This document shows, piece by piece, positions 16,746 through 25,750 of a stretch of 50,059 nt of DNA. Position 1 is the first letter of the stretch; every line of letters begins with the position of its first letter. The stretch lies in the NCBI GenBank assembly GCA_937924445.1, contig CALDSX010000060.1:1-50059 (forward strand), in the 5' to 3' direction. The DNA comes from an uncultured Chthoniobacterales bacterium (GTDB taxonomy: Bacteria > Verrucomicrobiota > Verrucomicrobiia > Chthoniobacterales > CALDSX01). The position numbers were made by a program, and so were the translations under genes. The notes beneath the pieces were generated by a model, which was not told where the DNA came from, searched no databases, and worked only from the letters and a program-made list of their open reading frames with translations.

Positions 16746-18830
16746 ATGTCCAAAAAAAATTTTCGCGTTTTTTTTACAGTCTGGGTTGCTGCTTTTTGCG
16801 GTCTGGTCGCTTTGAATATCCATGTTTTTTTTGTTACGCCTCTCTACGAGTACGCCGATCTGGCCCTTAACGCCCTGCAGATCATCGAAGCCAAAGCTGG
16901 ACGCGAACTACTTGGAAATTACTCTAGATGGAGCTTTCATCATCCAGGCCCCTTCTTTTTCTATGTTTACGCGGGGGGCGAGGTGCTGCTGTATAATACT
17001 TTGAAAATCGCTCCCGCTCCGCTCAACGCGCACCTTCTTTCTGGTTTGTTTCTGCAGACAGCTTTTCTGGCTTTGGCCGTAACCTGTGTTGCATCTTCTC
17101 TACGTGATAAGGACCATCTGACTGGGTTTGCTGTCATTGGTGCCGCCTATTTTGCGATCTGCGCGATTTCGTTTCCCGGCAGATTATTTTTCAGCATCTG
17201 GCCGCCTGATGTGCTTCTCATGCCGTTTTTAGCTTTTCTTTGCGGCATGGCAGCCTTTGCCAATGGAAACGCATGGGCGCTTGTTCCATCCGCTTTCTCC
17301 GCGGGTGTTCTCGTGCACGGACATGTCGCACAGCCGAGTTTTGTGCTCCTTTTAATTCTCTGCTCAGCAATTCTGATTGGATTTTCGGCAGCGCACGCTG
17401 GCGGTGCGAGGAGTTTCTGCAGAGCTTATCGGTTCACCCCCGCCGCTTTGATTGCGTCGGCTCCCTTCCTTGTAACGCTATTTCTTGAAGCCCGAAAAGG
17501 CGACACTTCCAATCTGGCAGCCATTGCGGAGTATCTGCGGGCCACCCGCGAGACTAAAACATTTTCCGACGCCCTGGGATATGTCGCCTCCTTTTTTGCT
17601 CTGGAACCTTCGCCCGAGCTGCTGGTGGGCTACCCAGGCGCCCGTGCGCGTGACGCATTTTTGCGCCACTGGCCGGTGCTGCTGCTATGGGCAGGCTTCT
17701 TTACAGCGGCATTTTGGCTGTGGCGCAAACGTGCCTATCCCCGCGATGGGACAAACTATGGCTCTGTCGAGACTCTTTTCCTCTTTGCCTCCGTCGTTGT
17801 GTTTTTTTCGCTTTTTTGGGCGATGAATCAAACCGGGCCGATGTATCAGTTTAATGCGCACTTTCTTTACGCTCCCCTCTGTGTCCTAGTGTCGGTTCCT
17901 GCTGCGCTTGCCTGGCGATCCTCCAAACCGCTCCGGCGGCCTTTAGCCTATTTAGCTGGAGCGTTCGCAACCGTCTCGGTCCTTTTAGGTTCCTGGCAAG
18001 TCAACCCATCGGCTCTGGGTACGCCGACGGACGTGGATGTCGGGCACATACATAAAAAAGCCACGGAACTGCCAAAAAGTGCAAAACTTTTTCTTTTTGG
18101 CGCGGATCAATGCTGGCCGGCGGCGGCGGCATTTGTGCTGGCTGGCGTTCGACATGGAGCAGACGTGCGAGTGGCCCCCGAGATGACATACATGTTTGGA
18201 CGAAGGCATGTTGTCTTTCCCACCACCAATATCCCCGTGTCCGGGTTTGATTTTTTGCAGGTTCTGCCCGCAGAATCCCTTCTGCCGACAGATACAAAAA
18301 GCCTTTATCACTGCATTAAACCTGCAGCATTCCCTGAGATAAGGCCTGGAAACTTCCATATCGAGCGGTTCTCAAGTGGGACCCTTGCCCAGCTGCCATC
18401 CGTGGGTTTAAGTCCGGGTGAGGAGGGGCAAGTTTGGACCAACGGTCCCCGAGTGGGCATTTGGTTTCGTCCAGTGCACACCTTAGCGAATGTTCTCCTG
18501 CATATGAAAGTGACGCCTTTTATAGCACCAGGAGGCCCCGAAGCCCAGAAGATCTCGTTTTTTCTGAATGGAGAGTCGCTTTGCGAAAAGACGGTTCAGA
18601 GTAGCGAGGAGCTTACTGTCACAATCTCCCAGGAACAATGGAACAGCGCAGACCTCTCCTGTCTTGAGCTTAGGCTGCCTGACTGCGTTTCTCCCCGCAA
18701 ACTGAGGATGTCGTTGGATTTTCGGCAACTCGGAGTTTCCATATCCTCATTGTGGATTGAGGAATCAAGCGCTGGCAGGGAATCTGTTGAAAGCATAACG
18801 ACAGATAGTAAAACGCCCTTTGCTCTCTAA
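16746..18830 (+). CDS. Multi-pass membrane protein, GT-C-like, uncharacterised
   Basis: The 694-residue product has roughly ten to twelve hydrophobic segments in residues 8-420 and a soluble C-terminal part of about 270 residues. Near residue 60 the motif NYSRWSFHHPGPFFFY resembles a loop seen in GT-C-like membrane proteins of glycan loci, where an early periplasmic loop carries the active site; I see no clear Asp-Glu pair of the ArnT type. The tail contains beta-rich sequence with a carbohydrate-binding look (VTPFIAPGGPEAQKISFFLN) but no named domain. It lies between a GT2 and a GT4 gene with short gaps (22 and 5 bp). A role in periplasmic side-chain addition using a lipid-linked sugar is possible; I cannot assign a reaction. 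Confidence 0.6.
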   Translation: MSKKNFRVFFTVWVAAFCGLVALNIHVFFVTPLYEYADLALNALQIIEAKAGRELLGNYSRWSFHHPGPFFFYVYAGGEVLLYNTLKIAPAPLNAHLLSGLFLQTAFLALAVTCVASSLRDKDHLTGFAVIGAAYFAICAISFPGRLFFSIWPPDVLLMPFLAFLCGMAAFANGNAWALVPSAFSAGVLVHGHVAQPSFVLLLILCSAILIGFSAAHAGGARSFCRAYRFTPAALIASAPFLVTLFLEARKGDTSNLAAIAEYLRATRETKTFSDALGYVASFFALEPSPELLVGYPGARARDAFLRHWPVLLLWAGFFTAAFWLWRKRAYPRDGTNYGSVETLFLFASVVVFFSLFWAMNQTGPMYQFNAHFLYAPLCVLVSVPAALAWRSSKPLRRPLAYLAGAFATVSVLLGSWQVNPSALGTPTDVDVGHIHKKATELPKSAKLFLFGADQCWPAAAAFVLAGVRHGADVRVAPEMTYMFGRRHVVFPTTNIPVSGFDFLQVLPAESLLPTDTKSLYHCIKPAAFPEIRPGNFHIERFSSGTLAQLPSVGLSPGEEGQVWTNGPRVGIWFRPVHTLANVLLHMKVTPFIAPGGPEAQKISFFLNGESLCEKTVQSSEELTVTISQEQWNSADLSCLELRLPDCVSPRKLRMSLDFRQLGVSISSLWIEESSAGRESVESITTDSKTPFAL

Positions 18831-18835
18831 GACTC

Positions 18836-19975
18836 ATGCGTGTTTTATTTGAAGGCCATACCTTTTCGCAAGATCACGGTGGGATCAGCCGGATGTGGAA
18901 ACGGATTCTGCCGCTTCTGGTTGATCTCTACCCCGACGTGCAGCTTGCGTTGCAACTACGCCTTTACCGAACCCGGTCGGCCCCGCAGCACCCGCTCATC
19001 CGCCGGATTACCCATATTGAGGACACACGATTGTCCCGCATCGCACCGTTCTTGCAATGGGTGACTCAAAAAAGACAGGAGTTGTTTCATCCCGATATAT
19101 ACCAAGCGATGAGTTACAGTGCTTCACCGATTCGCGGGTGTCTGGCTGTGCAGTGCGTTTACGACTGTATTCATGAAGCCTTCCCCGCCGTCACAGGAAA
19201 CCCTGCTTTTTCTCTGCGCAAACGAACCGCTTTAGAGACGGCTGATCATTTGATCGCTATCAGTCACGCAACCAAAGCGGACGTGACGGAGTTTTTCGAT
19301 GTCCCCCCAGAAAAAGTATCCGTTATTCACCTAGCTGCCGATCCGTTTTTTCATGAAATTGAAACGCCCGAACAATCCGCTGATCGGCAACACTGGCTGA
19401 CCAAGCTCGGTTTGAAAAAACCCTTTTTTCTATTTGTCGGAAATCGAGGTAATTACAAAAACTTCTTTACGCTCCTTCACGCCTTTGGACAAAGCGGACT
19501 GGGGAAGCAATTTGATCTCGTTGCTATTGGTGGAGAAGCTGAAATCCGCCACACGGAGAATGAGTTTGTCATAAAAAACGGCCTTGAGCGATCCCTCCGG
19601 CTTTTGCCCAGGCTCGAAGATGCTGTCTTGCGTCATCTTTACAGGTCTGCAGTGGCATTTTGCTATCCAAGTCTCAAAGAGGGCTTTGGCATCCCAGTGC
19701 TCGAGGCGATGGCCGCGGGTTGCCCGGTTGTCGCCTCGCATATTCCTGTCTTCGAAGAAATCGGTCTATCAATCGCTCAAATGCACCACCCTTCGGATCC
19801 CGAAGCTCTCGCTCACTTGTTACAAAGAGTAGCATCCTGGGGTGAAGCGGACCGCGAAATTGAGATTCGACGTGGCCGTGAAATCGCTGCATCCTTTAAC
19901 TGGGAAAACGCAGTTCGGAACCTTTACACCATTTATGAGCGTCTGCTTCGGTCGCGTCGCATCGGCGCAGTTTGA
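18836..19975 (+). CDS. Glycosyltransferase family 4 (GT-B fold)
   Basis: A 379-residue GT4 enzyme. The N-terminus RVLFEGHTFSQDHGGISRMW has the GGI loop seen in mannosyltransferase-like GT4 proteins. The middle has VYDCIHEAFP and ETADHLIAISHATKADVTEFF, and the donor domain shows FLFVGNRGNYKNFFTLL near residue 200 and the Glu-x7-Glu region YPSLKEGFGIPVLEAMAAGC near 278-297. This pattern is typical of the WbdA/WbaZ-like subgroup, but the sugar is not proven. The start is 5 bp after the previous stop. A 188-bp gap follows, the largest within the + strand part of the locus, which may separate transcription units. Confidence 0.9.
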   Translation: MRVLFEGHTFSQDHGGISRMWKRILPLLVDLYPDVQLALQLRLYRTRSAPQHPLIRRITHIEDTRLSRIAPFLQWVTQKRQELFHPDIYQAMSYSASPIRGCLAVQCVYDCIHEAFPAVTGNPAFSLRKRTALETADHLIAISHATKADVTEFFDVPPEKVSVIHLAADPFFHEIETPEQSADRQHWLTKLGLKKPFFLFVGNRGNYKNFFTLLHAFGQSGLGKQFDLVAIGGEAEIRHTENEFVIKNGLERSLRLLPRLEDAVLRHLYRSAVAFCYPSLKEGFGIPVLEAMAAGCPVVASHIPVFEEIGLSIAQMHHPSDPEALAHLLQRVASWGEADREIEIRRGREIAASFNWENAVRNLYTIYERLLRSRRIGAV

Positions 19976-20163
19976 AGGTCGTTAGCCATTTTTTCTGTCT
20001 ATCTCAAACGCACACACATCGGGAGCTTGGTTAACACGGTTTCACCAGTGAATAAGAGATCATTTTCTGATCATAACAGCAAAGACAAAAGGCTTTACGC
20101 CCTAACTGTTATCAACTTTTCATTACTCAGAGAGCGTTTCCCTCTCGAATAGGTAGCGTTTTG

Positions 20164-21216
20164 ATGAAAAACTTGTTGGAGAGTAATCCTTGTTTGCTGC
20201 TTCCGAGTTGCTATCTCACACGCACGGCGCCAGCGGATGGCTCGGAAGAAGTGGTTAATATGGTTGAGCACGAACTTCTCACAAGATGCGAAGAAGTTTT
20301 TGAGTATCACCTTTCAAACGCTGGCGTTTGGGCTTTTCCCATTCTCGAATGGAAAGGTCGAAAAGTGTGGGATCCGCGTTCAGGTCAGATTAGGATCAAC
20401 CCACGAGGTCCTTTTTCTCTCAGAAGATGGTTGGGTGCCTTGAGATATCCCGTGGCTCGCGCCTCGCGAGCTCTTCTGTTTATCACGCATCATTCCGCTT
20501 TCTCTGTTTACCACTGGCTGTGCGAGGCGATTCCTCGGTTGATTTTGTTGGCTGACAAGTATGGCTGGGACAGCCCGGCGATTCTCACGGAAGAAACATC
20601 ATCTATTCGATCCTTCCAGGAACGGAGCCTTTTTTGGTTGGGATTTTCGGGACCGCTGATCCGGACGAGTTTTTACCGAGGACTCAAGGTGAAACATCTT
20701 ATCACTTGCGACTTGCTCGCGCCGATTGGGCATCATCGTCCGGAGTTCATTCGGCTTGTCCGAAACCGTATTCGCCAGCATTTCGAAAGGGAGATCACAG
20801 AGCCAAAAGAATTGGTTTATATCAGTCGTTCCAAGGCCAGATGCCGGAGAACGGTCAACGAGTCGGATGTGACAAATCTTCTCCGTGCCTATGGGTTTCG
20901 GATTGTCCATCTCGAGGTTTTATCACCCGACGATCAGGTCCGATCTACATTAAATGCGAAATTGATCGTCGGAAACCATGGAGGCGGGCTTCCAGCACTT
21001 GTGTATGCGCCTCAAAACTGCCGACTTTTGGAAATAAGGTCTAAAACTGACAAGCAAAATAACTGTTATTACACGTTGGCTCATGCGCTAGGCAACGAAT
21101 ATCATCTTCTCCCTGTGGAACCGTCACAGCCTGAGCGGGGGCTAGACACCGATTACAATGTTGACATTGAGGCATTGAAGTACAAGCTCGATAAGATTCT
21201 TGCTTTCTCCTCTTGA
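20164..21216 (+). CDS. Glycosyltransferase family 61 (DUF563-type)
   Basis: The 350-residue protein matches GT61: a loop LLFITHHSAFSVYHWLCEAI (about 102-121), then the C-terminal half with LVYISRSKARCRRTVNES near 219 and the hallmark end block LIVGNHGGGLPALVYAP (about 264-280), where GT61 enzymes carry the Gly-x-His-Gly-Ala/Gly motif. GT61 enzymes usually transfer xylose or GlcNAc-type sugars. A TTG at 20161 directly precedes the ATG at 20164; I take the ATG. Upstream is a 188-bp AT-rich gap with no clear promoter. Its stop overlaps a TTG that could start the next gene, but an ATG 24 bp later is likelier. Confidence 0.85.
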   Translation: MKNLLESNPCLLLPSCYLTRTAPADGSEEVVNMVEHELLTRCEEVFEYHLSNAGVWAFPILEWKGRKVWDPRSGQIRINPRGPFSLRRWLGALRYPVARASRALLFITHHSAFSVYHWLCEAIPRLILLADKYGWDSPAILTEETSSIRSFQERSLFWLGFSGPLIRTSFYRGLKVKHLITCDLLAPIGHHRPEFIRLVRNRIRQHFEREITEPKELVYISRSKARCRRTVNESDVTNLLRAYGFRIVHLEVLSPDDQVRSTLNAKLIVGNHGGGLPALVYAPQNCRLLEIRSKTDKQNNCYYTLAHALGNEYHLLPVEPSQPERGLDTDYNVDIEALKYKLDKILAFSS

Positions 21217-21239
21217 CTTTTTTGAGTGCTCTCCCACTT

Positions 21240-22076
21240 ATGCCGTCGCTGCGGGTGTCCATTGTAACTCCCTCATTAAACCAAGCGGGTTTTATAACTG
21301 AGACCATTGAAAGTGTGCTCAGCCAGGATTATCCGAATATTGAATATATCGTCATGGACGGGGGCTCAGCGGATGGCACACTGGCTATAATCGAAAAATA
21401 CAGCCGTCACCTGGCATACTGGGAAAGTGGCCCGGACAAGGGGCAAGCGGATGCGATCAACCGAGGGATGGCGCGGGCGACTGGAGACATTCTGGCCTAT
21501 CTCAATTCTGACGATGTGCTCGTTCCTGGGGCTGTTCAGGCTATTGTGGAGGGGTTCAGTCTTCACCCTGATGCCGGTGTTATTTATGGTGCCACGGAAA
21601 AAATAGATGAGCATGGCTGCGTGGTAAAACCACCTTTCCTTACCCCCTACTCCAAAAAGCTTCACAAAACACTTTGTCTTGTGCCCCAACCTTCCTCGTT
21701 TTACTCCCGTGCAGCATGGGAACAGCATGGCCCTTTTGACACATCCCTCCACTACGTTCTCGACTGGGATTTCCTCCTGAAGGTGGAAAAGACGTTCTCC
21801 ATTGTGGCTATTGATACCCTCATCTCGCGCTTCCGCGTCTATTCGTCCACAAAGAGTGCTTCCGGAGGATGGCCTAGACTTGAGGAAATAGCGCGGATTT
21901 CACATAAACACAACGGTTTTTGGAACTACAACTATCTCGTTTATCTGGCGCTTAGGCTTGCGGATCGTCTTGAGAAGAAAATATCTTTTAAAAGCAGGCC
22001 TTTGCGTCGGCTTGTCATGAAAGCGGCCACCACCTTACGGGATGGAAGAACTTTTATGCTGCATGATAACGCATGA
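21240..22076 (+). CDS. Glycosyltransferase family 2 (GT-A fold)
   Basis: A 278-residue classical GT2 enzyme. It begins RVSIVTPSLNQAGFITETIE, has DYPNIEYIVMDGGSADGT, and the metal-binding region DILAYLNSDDVLVPGAVQ, then GVIYGATEKIDEHG. The catalytic-side block PQPSSFYSRAAWEQHGPFD and DWDFLLKVEK complete the fold. I set the start at the ATG 21240; a TTG at 21213 overlapping the previous stop is the alternative. The stop overlaps the ATG of the following gene (ATGA at 22073), indicating translational coupling. Confidence 0.92.
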   Translation: MPSLRVSIVTPSLNQAGFITETIESVLSQDYPNIEYIVMDGGSADGTLAIIEKYSRHLAYWESGPDKGQADAINRGMARATGDILAYLNSDDVLVPGAVQAIVEGFSLHPDAGVIYGATEKIDEHGCVVKPPFLTPYSKKLHKTLCLVPQPSSFYSRAAWEQHGPFDTSLHYVLDWDFLLKVEKTFSIVAIDTLISRFRVYSSTKSASGGWPRLEEIARISHKHNGFWNYNYLVYLALRLADRLEKKISFKSRPLRRLVMKAATTLRDGRTFMLHDNA

Positions 22077-23161
22077 AACAGCGAGTTGTTTTTCTCTTCC
22101 GCGGCGGTCGGGAGGAACTGCTGGCGGCAATTGCACGCGGCGAGGCCCCAAACGAGTTTCTTTACGGTTTGCCAGAGTTTGAAAAAGCGGGTTGGGAGTC
22201 CCTTTTGATTGAAGCTCGGCCTGGGTTTATCTGGTTCAAGCCGTTTCTCCATCCCTTTGAAAAGCTGTTCAGTCGTCTGTTCGGCCTGAGTTTTCCAGTA
22301 ACATTTGCGATCCAAAGTTTATGCGTGCTTCGAAAGGCCGACGCGATTGTCGCGACAACCGATGGCACAGGGCTGCCAATCATGTTTTTGAAAAAAGCTG
22401 GTTGCCTTCGCAACAGCAGGCTGGTAGTGATCTCACAAGGCCTTTACCGGATCGCAGAGGGGTTAGAGAACCAGCCCGGCGGAAAGGCTCGGCTCCGCTT
22501 TTTGCGGACCCTTTTTTCGCAAGCGGAGCGTGTTGTGGTGCTCGGCGAGGGGGATGCCGCTGTCTACAATAGCCGTTTTGGCGAAGGATGGCCGTCGGCT
22601 TCAGTTTGTTGGTTCGGCATTGACGTTAACTTCTGGACTCCCGCGCCCCGCGAAAGCCGTTTCGATGTACTCAGCGTGGGTTCGGATACGCTGCGGGATT
22701 ATGCCACATTGCTTCGGGCAATTGGGGAGCGACGCTGCCGAATTGTGACGCGGCTCTCTATTAAAGCAGAAACGATTCCGGCTCAAACAACGGTGGATGG
22801 AGACGCAAGTTGGCCGGAACTGAGAGAACTTTACCGCTCGGCTAGGTTGGTGGTTATTCCAATTAAAAATCAGCCGCGCGACTCGGGCCATAGCGCAACT
22901 CTCCAGGCGATGGCCTGCGGGCGGGCTGTTATTTTGAGCGCCACCAAAGGGTTGTGGGACGGATCCGGTCTTAAACACGGGGAAAATATTTGGCTGGTGC
23001 CGCCCGAAGATGATAACGCATTGGCGCAAGCGATAAGCCTTCTGTTGACTGACACCGCTATGAGAACGCGACTGGAAGGCAACGCAAGGACCTATGTATT
23101 AAATGGTCATACCAGCGCGGATTTTGGTCGCAGCCTTCTCCAAGTCGTGAACGCAGATTAA
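22073..23161 (+). CDS. Glycosyltransferase, GT4/GT1-like (GT-B fold)
   Basis: The 362-residue protein has a GT-B layout. The N-terminal half begins RVVFLFRGGREELLAAIARG and includes ADAIVATTDGTGLPIMFL. The C-terminal half has FDVLSVGSDTLRDYATLL near residue 198, then IPIKNQPRDSGHSATLQAMACGRAVILS around 260-288, which replaces the usual E-x7-E with a SGHSATLQAMACG version seen in divergent family members. Translation is coupled by an ATGA overlap with the preceding GT2, and the next gene starts immediately after its stop. Specificity is unknown. Confidence 0.8.
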   Translation: MKQRVVFLFRGGREELLAAIARGEAPNEFLYGLPEFEKAGWESLLIEARPGFIWFKPFLHPFEKLFSRLFGLSFPVTFAIQSLCVLRKADAIVATTDGTGLPIMFLKKAGCLRNSRLVVISQGLYRIAEGLENQPGGKARLRFLRTLFSQAERVVVLGEGDAAVYNSRFGEGWPSASVCWFGIDVNFWTPAPRESRFDVLSVGSDTLRDYATLLRAIGERRCRIVTRLSIKAETIPAQTTVDGDASWPELRELYRSARLVVIPIKNQPRDSGHSATLQAMACGRAVILSATKGLWDGSGLKHGENIWLVPPEDDNALAQAISLLLTDTAMRTRLEGNARTYVLNGHTSADFGRSLLQVVNAD

Positions 23162-24076
23162 ATGAAACTCTCTATTCTCTCGCCGGTTTACCATCGTTAC
23201 CGATGGCTCGCACCGTTTATGGCGGAGTTGCTTGAGCGTTTCTGGCCGGACCATCCCCCGCTTTATTTCTGCGGCTTGACTGCTGAAGAGGCGGAAGGCC
23301 TTCCTCTTGCGGCCGAGCGCCCTGAAGGCAGGCAGTCATGGTCGGAGTTTGTGCTGCCCGGAGTCGTCTGGCTTCGGCAACAAAACTTCGACTTATGCTA
23401 CCTTTTGCTTGAGGAGCATCTGCCTTGGGCTCCTTGCAACACAACGTTTCTCAACGAAGAACTCCCACAACTCATGGAGAAGCTCGACGGCGTTTATACT
23501 AGTCTAATGGGATGGGACAACCGGCGCTACCTGATCCGAGGGACATTTGTCAATGGAAAATCGTCTGGGCTTCTTCGTCTGGACACGAGGGAGGCGCCAC
23601 GCTTTCACCTGCACCCGGCGTGGTGGCGTCTTGACGTGCTTGAGGTCTGTCTGCGCAACGCGATATCGCAAGGCGAAGGAACCGCATGGTCTTTCGAGAA
23701 AATCAACGAACACTTTGCGGCACCTATCCCCGAAGAATGGAAGAAGCGCGGGTGCTTTCAGATCGAAGGAGGGGCAACGGCCTTGCACCGTCGAAGTCCG
23801 CTCGCTGGGGATGCTTACTTGATTACTTGCGCATTTTTCCGTCTGCTCATGCGACTCTATCCGCTCTTTGCTCAGGTCGGTCTCGGGGGTTGGTATTGGA
23901 GCGCAGTCGGCTTTGATAATTTTTTCTATAAGGGCCCTTACCCGATGTTTTATTCCGGTGTCATGGCAAAGGGCGCTCTAAACTGGTATTGGTCACGGTG
24001 GATCAAAAAACGCCATGAATTAAACTCCATTGCCTCAAAAATCGTCCAAAAATATAAAGAATTTACATCCACCTAG
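23162..24076 (+). CDS. Hypothetical protein of glycan locus, possibly a GT-A-like glycosyltransferase
   Basis: I do not recognise a named family in this 304-residue protein. It begins KLSILSPVYHRYRWLAPFMAE, reminiscent of GT2 openings, and has DLCYLLLEEHLPWAPCN near residues 80-95, where an acidic pair (EEH) takes the place of the usual metal-binding Asp-x-Asp. It also has HLHPAWWRLDVLEVCLRN and a Trp/Tyr-rich hydrophobic block in the last 80 residues (GLGGWYWSAVGFDNFFYKG). The ATG follows the previous stop with no gap at all, so the two genes are tightly coupled. A nucleotide-sugar-utilising role is inferred from position and the weak motif only. Confidence 0.5.
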   Translation: MKLSILSPVYHRYRWLAPFMAELLERFWPDHPPLYFCGLTAEEAEGLPLAAERPEGRQSWSEFVLPGVVWLRQQNFDLCYLLLEEHLPWAPCNTTFLNEELPQLMEKLDGVYTSLMGWDNRRYLIRGTFVNGKSSGLLRLDTREAPRFHLHPAWWRLDVLEVCLRNAISQGEGTAWSFEKINEHFAAPIPEEWKKRGCFQIEGGATALHRRSPLAGDAYLITCAFFRLLMRLYPLFAQVGLGGWYWSAVGFDNFFYKGPYPMFYSGVMAKGALNWYWSRWIKKRHELNSIASKIVQKYKEFTST

Positions 24077-24103
24077 CGGCAGTCTTTAAAGCCAAGGGTA
24101 GCC

Positions 24104-24889
24104 TTGAGCCGCTTACACAAAGAAATATCTCTTCTATTTATAACTGTGTTTTTCCGCTTCATCAACCAGCTGAGGTCTTTTCTGAAAAAGATTCTAATGA
24201 AGATTGCGTCGCGCGTCCTGAGCTATTGCCTTTCGCGGCGCGTCCCTTCAACCTTTTTTGAGTGGGCCGCTCTGTTTCGAAGACCAAGTTTTTCACAGTT
24301 GGGCGAGGACGGTATCCTTCAAGCAATTGTTAAATTATGCCCCAACATTCCGAAAAACTATGTGGATGTGGGGGCAAACCACCCTGCGAAGTTTTCCAAT
24401 TCTTTTCTTTTCTATATTCGCGGATTGAGAGGTGTAACCATTGAGCCGAATCCCGCTCTTGTCGAGTTGCACCGGGTTCTTCGCCCGGAGGATACACAAG
24501 TTTGCGCGGCGGTATCAGACAATTCCCGGGATGTGGACTTTTTGTTTGCAAATACCGACGAAATTTCAGCGATCGTTGGCTCGGAGAAGAGAACATCTCT
24601 GCCCGATGGGAGGATTGTCCGAATGCGCACGGAAACTCTGAAGGAGATTCTCGATCGTGTGTGGCCACAACCTTTTGAGATTGGGTTCCTAATGGTGGAC
24701 TGCGAAGGCCATGATTTATTTGTCTTGCGCAGTCACGATTGGGAGCGACGCCAACCGTGGGTTGTCGTTGTTGAAGACGTAACGGGTGAAACTTCCGATT
24801 TTTTGAAGTCGAAAGGCTATTTCCTCGTGGCGACGTGTGAGATTTCACACATTTATGCCTTGAGGGAAAAGGTTCCCTCGCCGGTCTAA
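24104..24889 (+). CDS. FkbM-family methyltransferase
   Basis: A 261-residue class I SAM-dependent methyltransferase of the FkbM type. Family blocks: SQLGEDGILQAIVKL near 66, the SAM site NYVDVGANHPAKFSNSF near 85, GVTIEPNPALVELHRV with the motif II Glu near 109, CAAVSDN, and FLMVDCEGHDLFVLRS near 200, the classical FkbM Asp-x-Glu-Gly motif. The best-placed start is a TTG at 24104 with AAGGG upstream; an ATG at 24197 is the alternative and would remove a basic, partly hydrophobic N-terminal stretch. Together with the gene at 15063 it gives the locus two FkbM enzymes, probably methylating different positions or residues of the glycan. Confidence 0.88.
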   Translation: MSRLHKEISLLFITVFFRFINQLRSFLKKILMKIASRVLSYCLSRRVPSTFFEWAALFRRPSFSQLGEDGILQAIVKLCPNIPKNYVDVGANHPAKFSNSFLFYIRGLRGVTIEPNPALVELHRVLRPEDTQVCAAVSDNSRDVDFLFANTDEISAIVGSEKRTSLPDGRIVRMRTETLKEILDRVWPQPFEIGFLMVDCEGHDLFVLRSHDWERRQPWVVVVEDVTGETSDFLKSKGYFLVATCEISHIYALREKVPSPV

Positions 24890-24904
24890 CAGTTTTTTTG
24901 TTTC

Positions 24905-25750
24905 ATGCCCGCATTTTCGGAAATGTCCAAGCAACAAAGCTCTTCTTTTCTCCAGGAGCCAGACAAAGAACTCGCTGAGCAAGTTTCCCTTTTCGGTAAT
25001 TTGCTGGGGCTAAAGGAGGAAGGAGGAATTTTTCGGGCGGCTAATTTTGAGCGGGCTTTGGTTCTGGATAGGATTGTGAAGAACAAACGTCCGCAGCGAG
25101 TGCTTGAGATTGGAACAGGGCGCGGCTTCGGGTGTTTCATTATTTCCGCTGCAGCTGTCAAATATGGACTGGATCTCCACATTGTAACCCTAGACATGCT
25201 CAGCCCTGAGACGAAGCAACGCTGGCCGATCCGTAGGGATGGCAAAGAGGAGGTTGCGACTCTCTCCCGCTCCGATGTGTGGAGCCGCCCCGAACTGGAC
25301 GGGTTGCAGGGCCGTATCGAGGAGCGGACAGGAAAAACCACACGGCTCCTGCCGAAAAGTTTCCGCAGAGGCGAGCGGTTTGATTTCATATTTATTGACG
25401 CAGGGCATGATCTTTTTGCCGTGTTCCATGATCTTGCGTGGGCAACCCTGCTTCTGGCTGACCGCGGTTGCGTTCTGATGGATGACTTTGCGCCGATGGA
25501 GGATTTCGGGCTCGGCACCTGCATTGCAGTAACCCACGCGCGACGTTTGTTCCACAAAGTTGAGGTGTTTCAAACAGACGGGGTCGTTTTTGGAAGTGGG
25601 CCAGAGTCCGGAGGGCGAGGCATGGTCTTTCTTGAAGGTCCGAAAGTGTTGGGAGGACAGATTTCCCAGTTGCGTTTGTTTGCTGTGGCGCTGGTTTCGA
25701 AACTTCTTGATCTCGCTTTCAGCCCCAGGCTCTTTCCGCTTGCCCGATGA
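24905..25750 (+). CDS. Class I SAM-dependent methyltransferase
   Basis: The 281-residue product has a Rossmann methyltransferase core: motif I RVLEIGTGRGFGCFIISAAA near residues 65-84, VTLDMLSP (motif II), then RFDFIFIDAGHDLFAVFHDL near 158-177 and GCVLMDDFAPMEDFG. The FIDAGH block places it in the Methyltransf_24-like group that acts on sugars and small molecules. The last bases overlap the next gene (ATGA at 25747). It follows the second FkbM gene after 15 bp. The substrate is unknown; glycan O-methylation is inferred from context. Confidence 0.82.
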   Translation: MPAFSEMSKQQSSSFLQEPDKELAEQVSLFGNLLGLKEEGGIFRAANFERALVLDRIVKNKRPQRVLEIGTGRGFGCFIISAAAVKYGLDLHIVTLDMLSPETKQRWPIRRDGKEEVATLSRSDVWSRPELDGLQGRIEERTGKTTRLLPKSFRRGERFDFIFIDAGHDLFAVFHDLAWATLLLADRGCVLMDDFAPMEDFGLGTCIAVTHARRLFHKVEVFQTDGVVFGSGPESGGRGMVFLEGPKVLGGQISQLRLFAVALVSKLLDLAFSPRLFPLAR

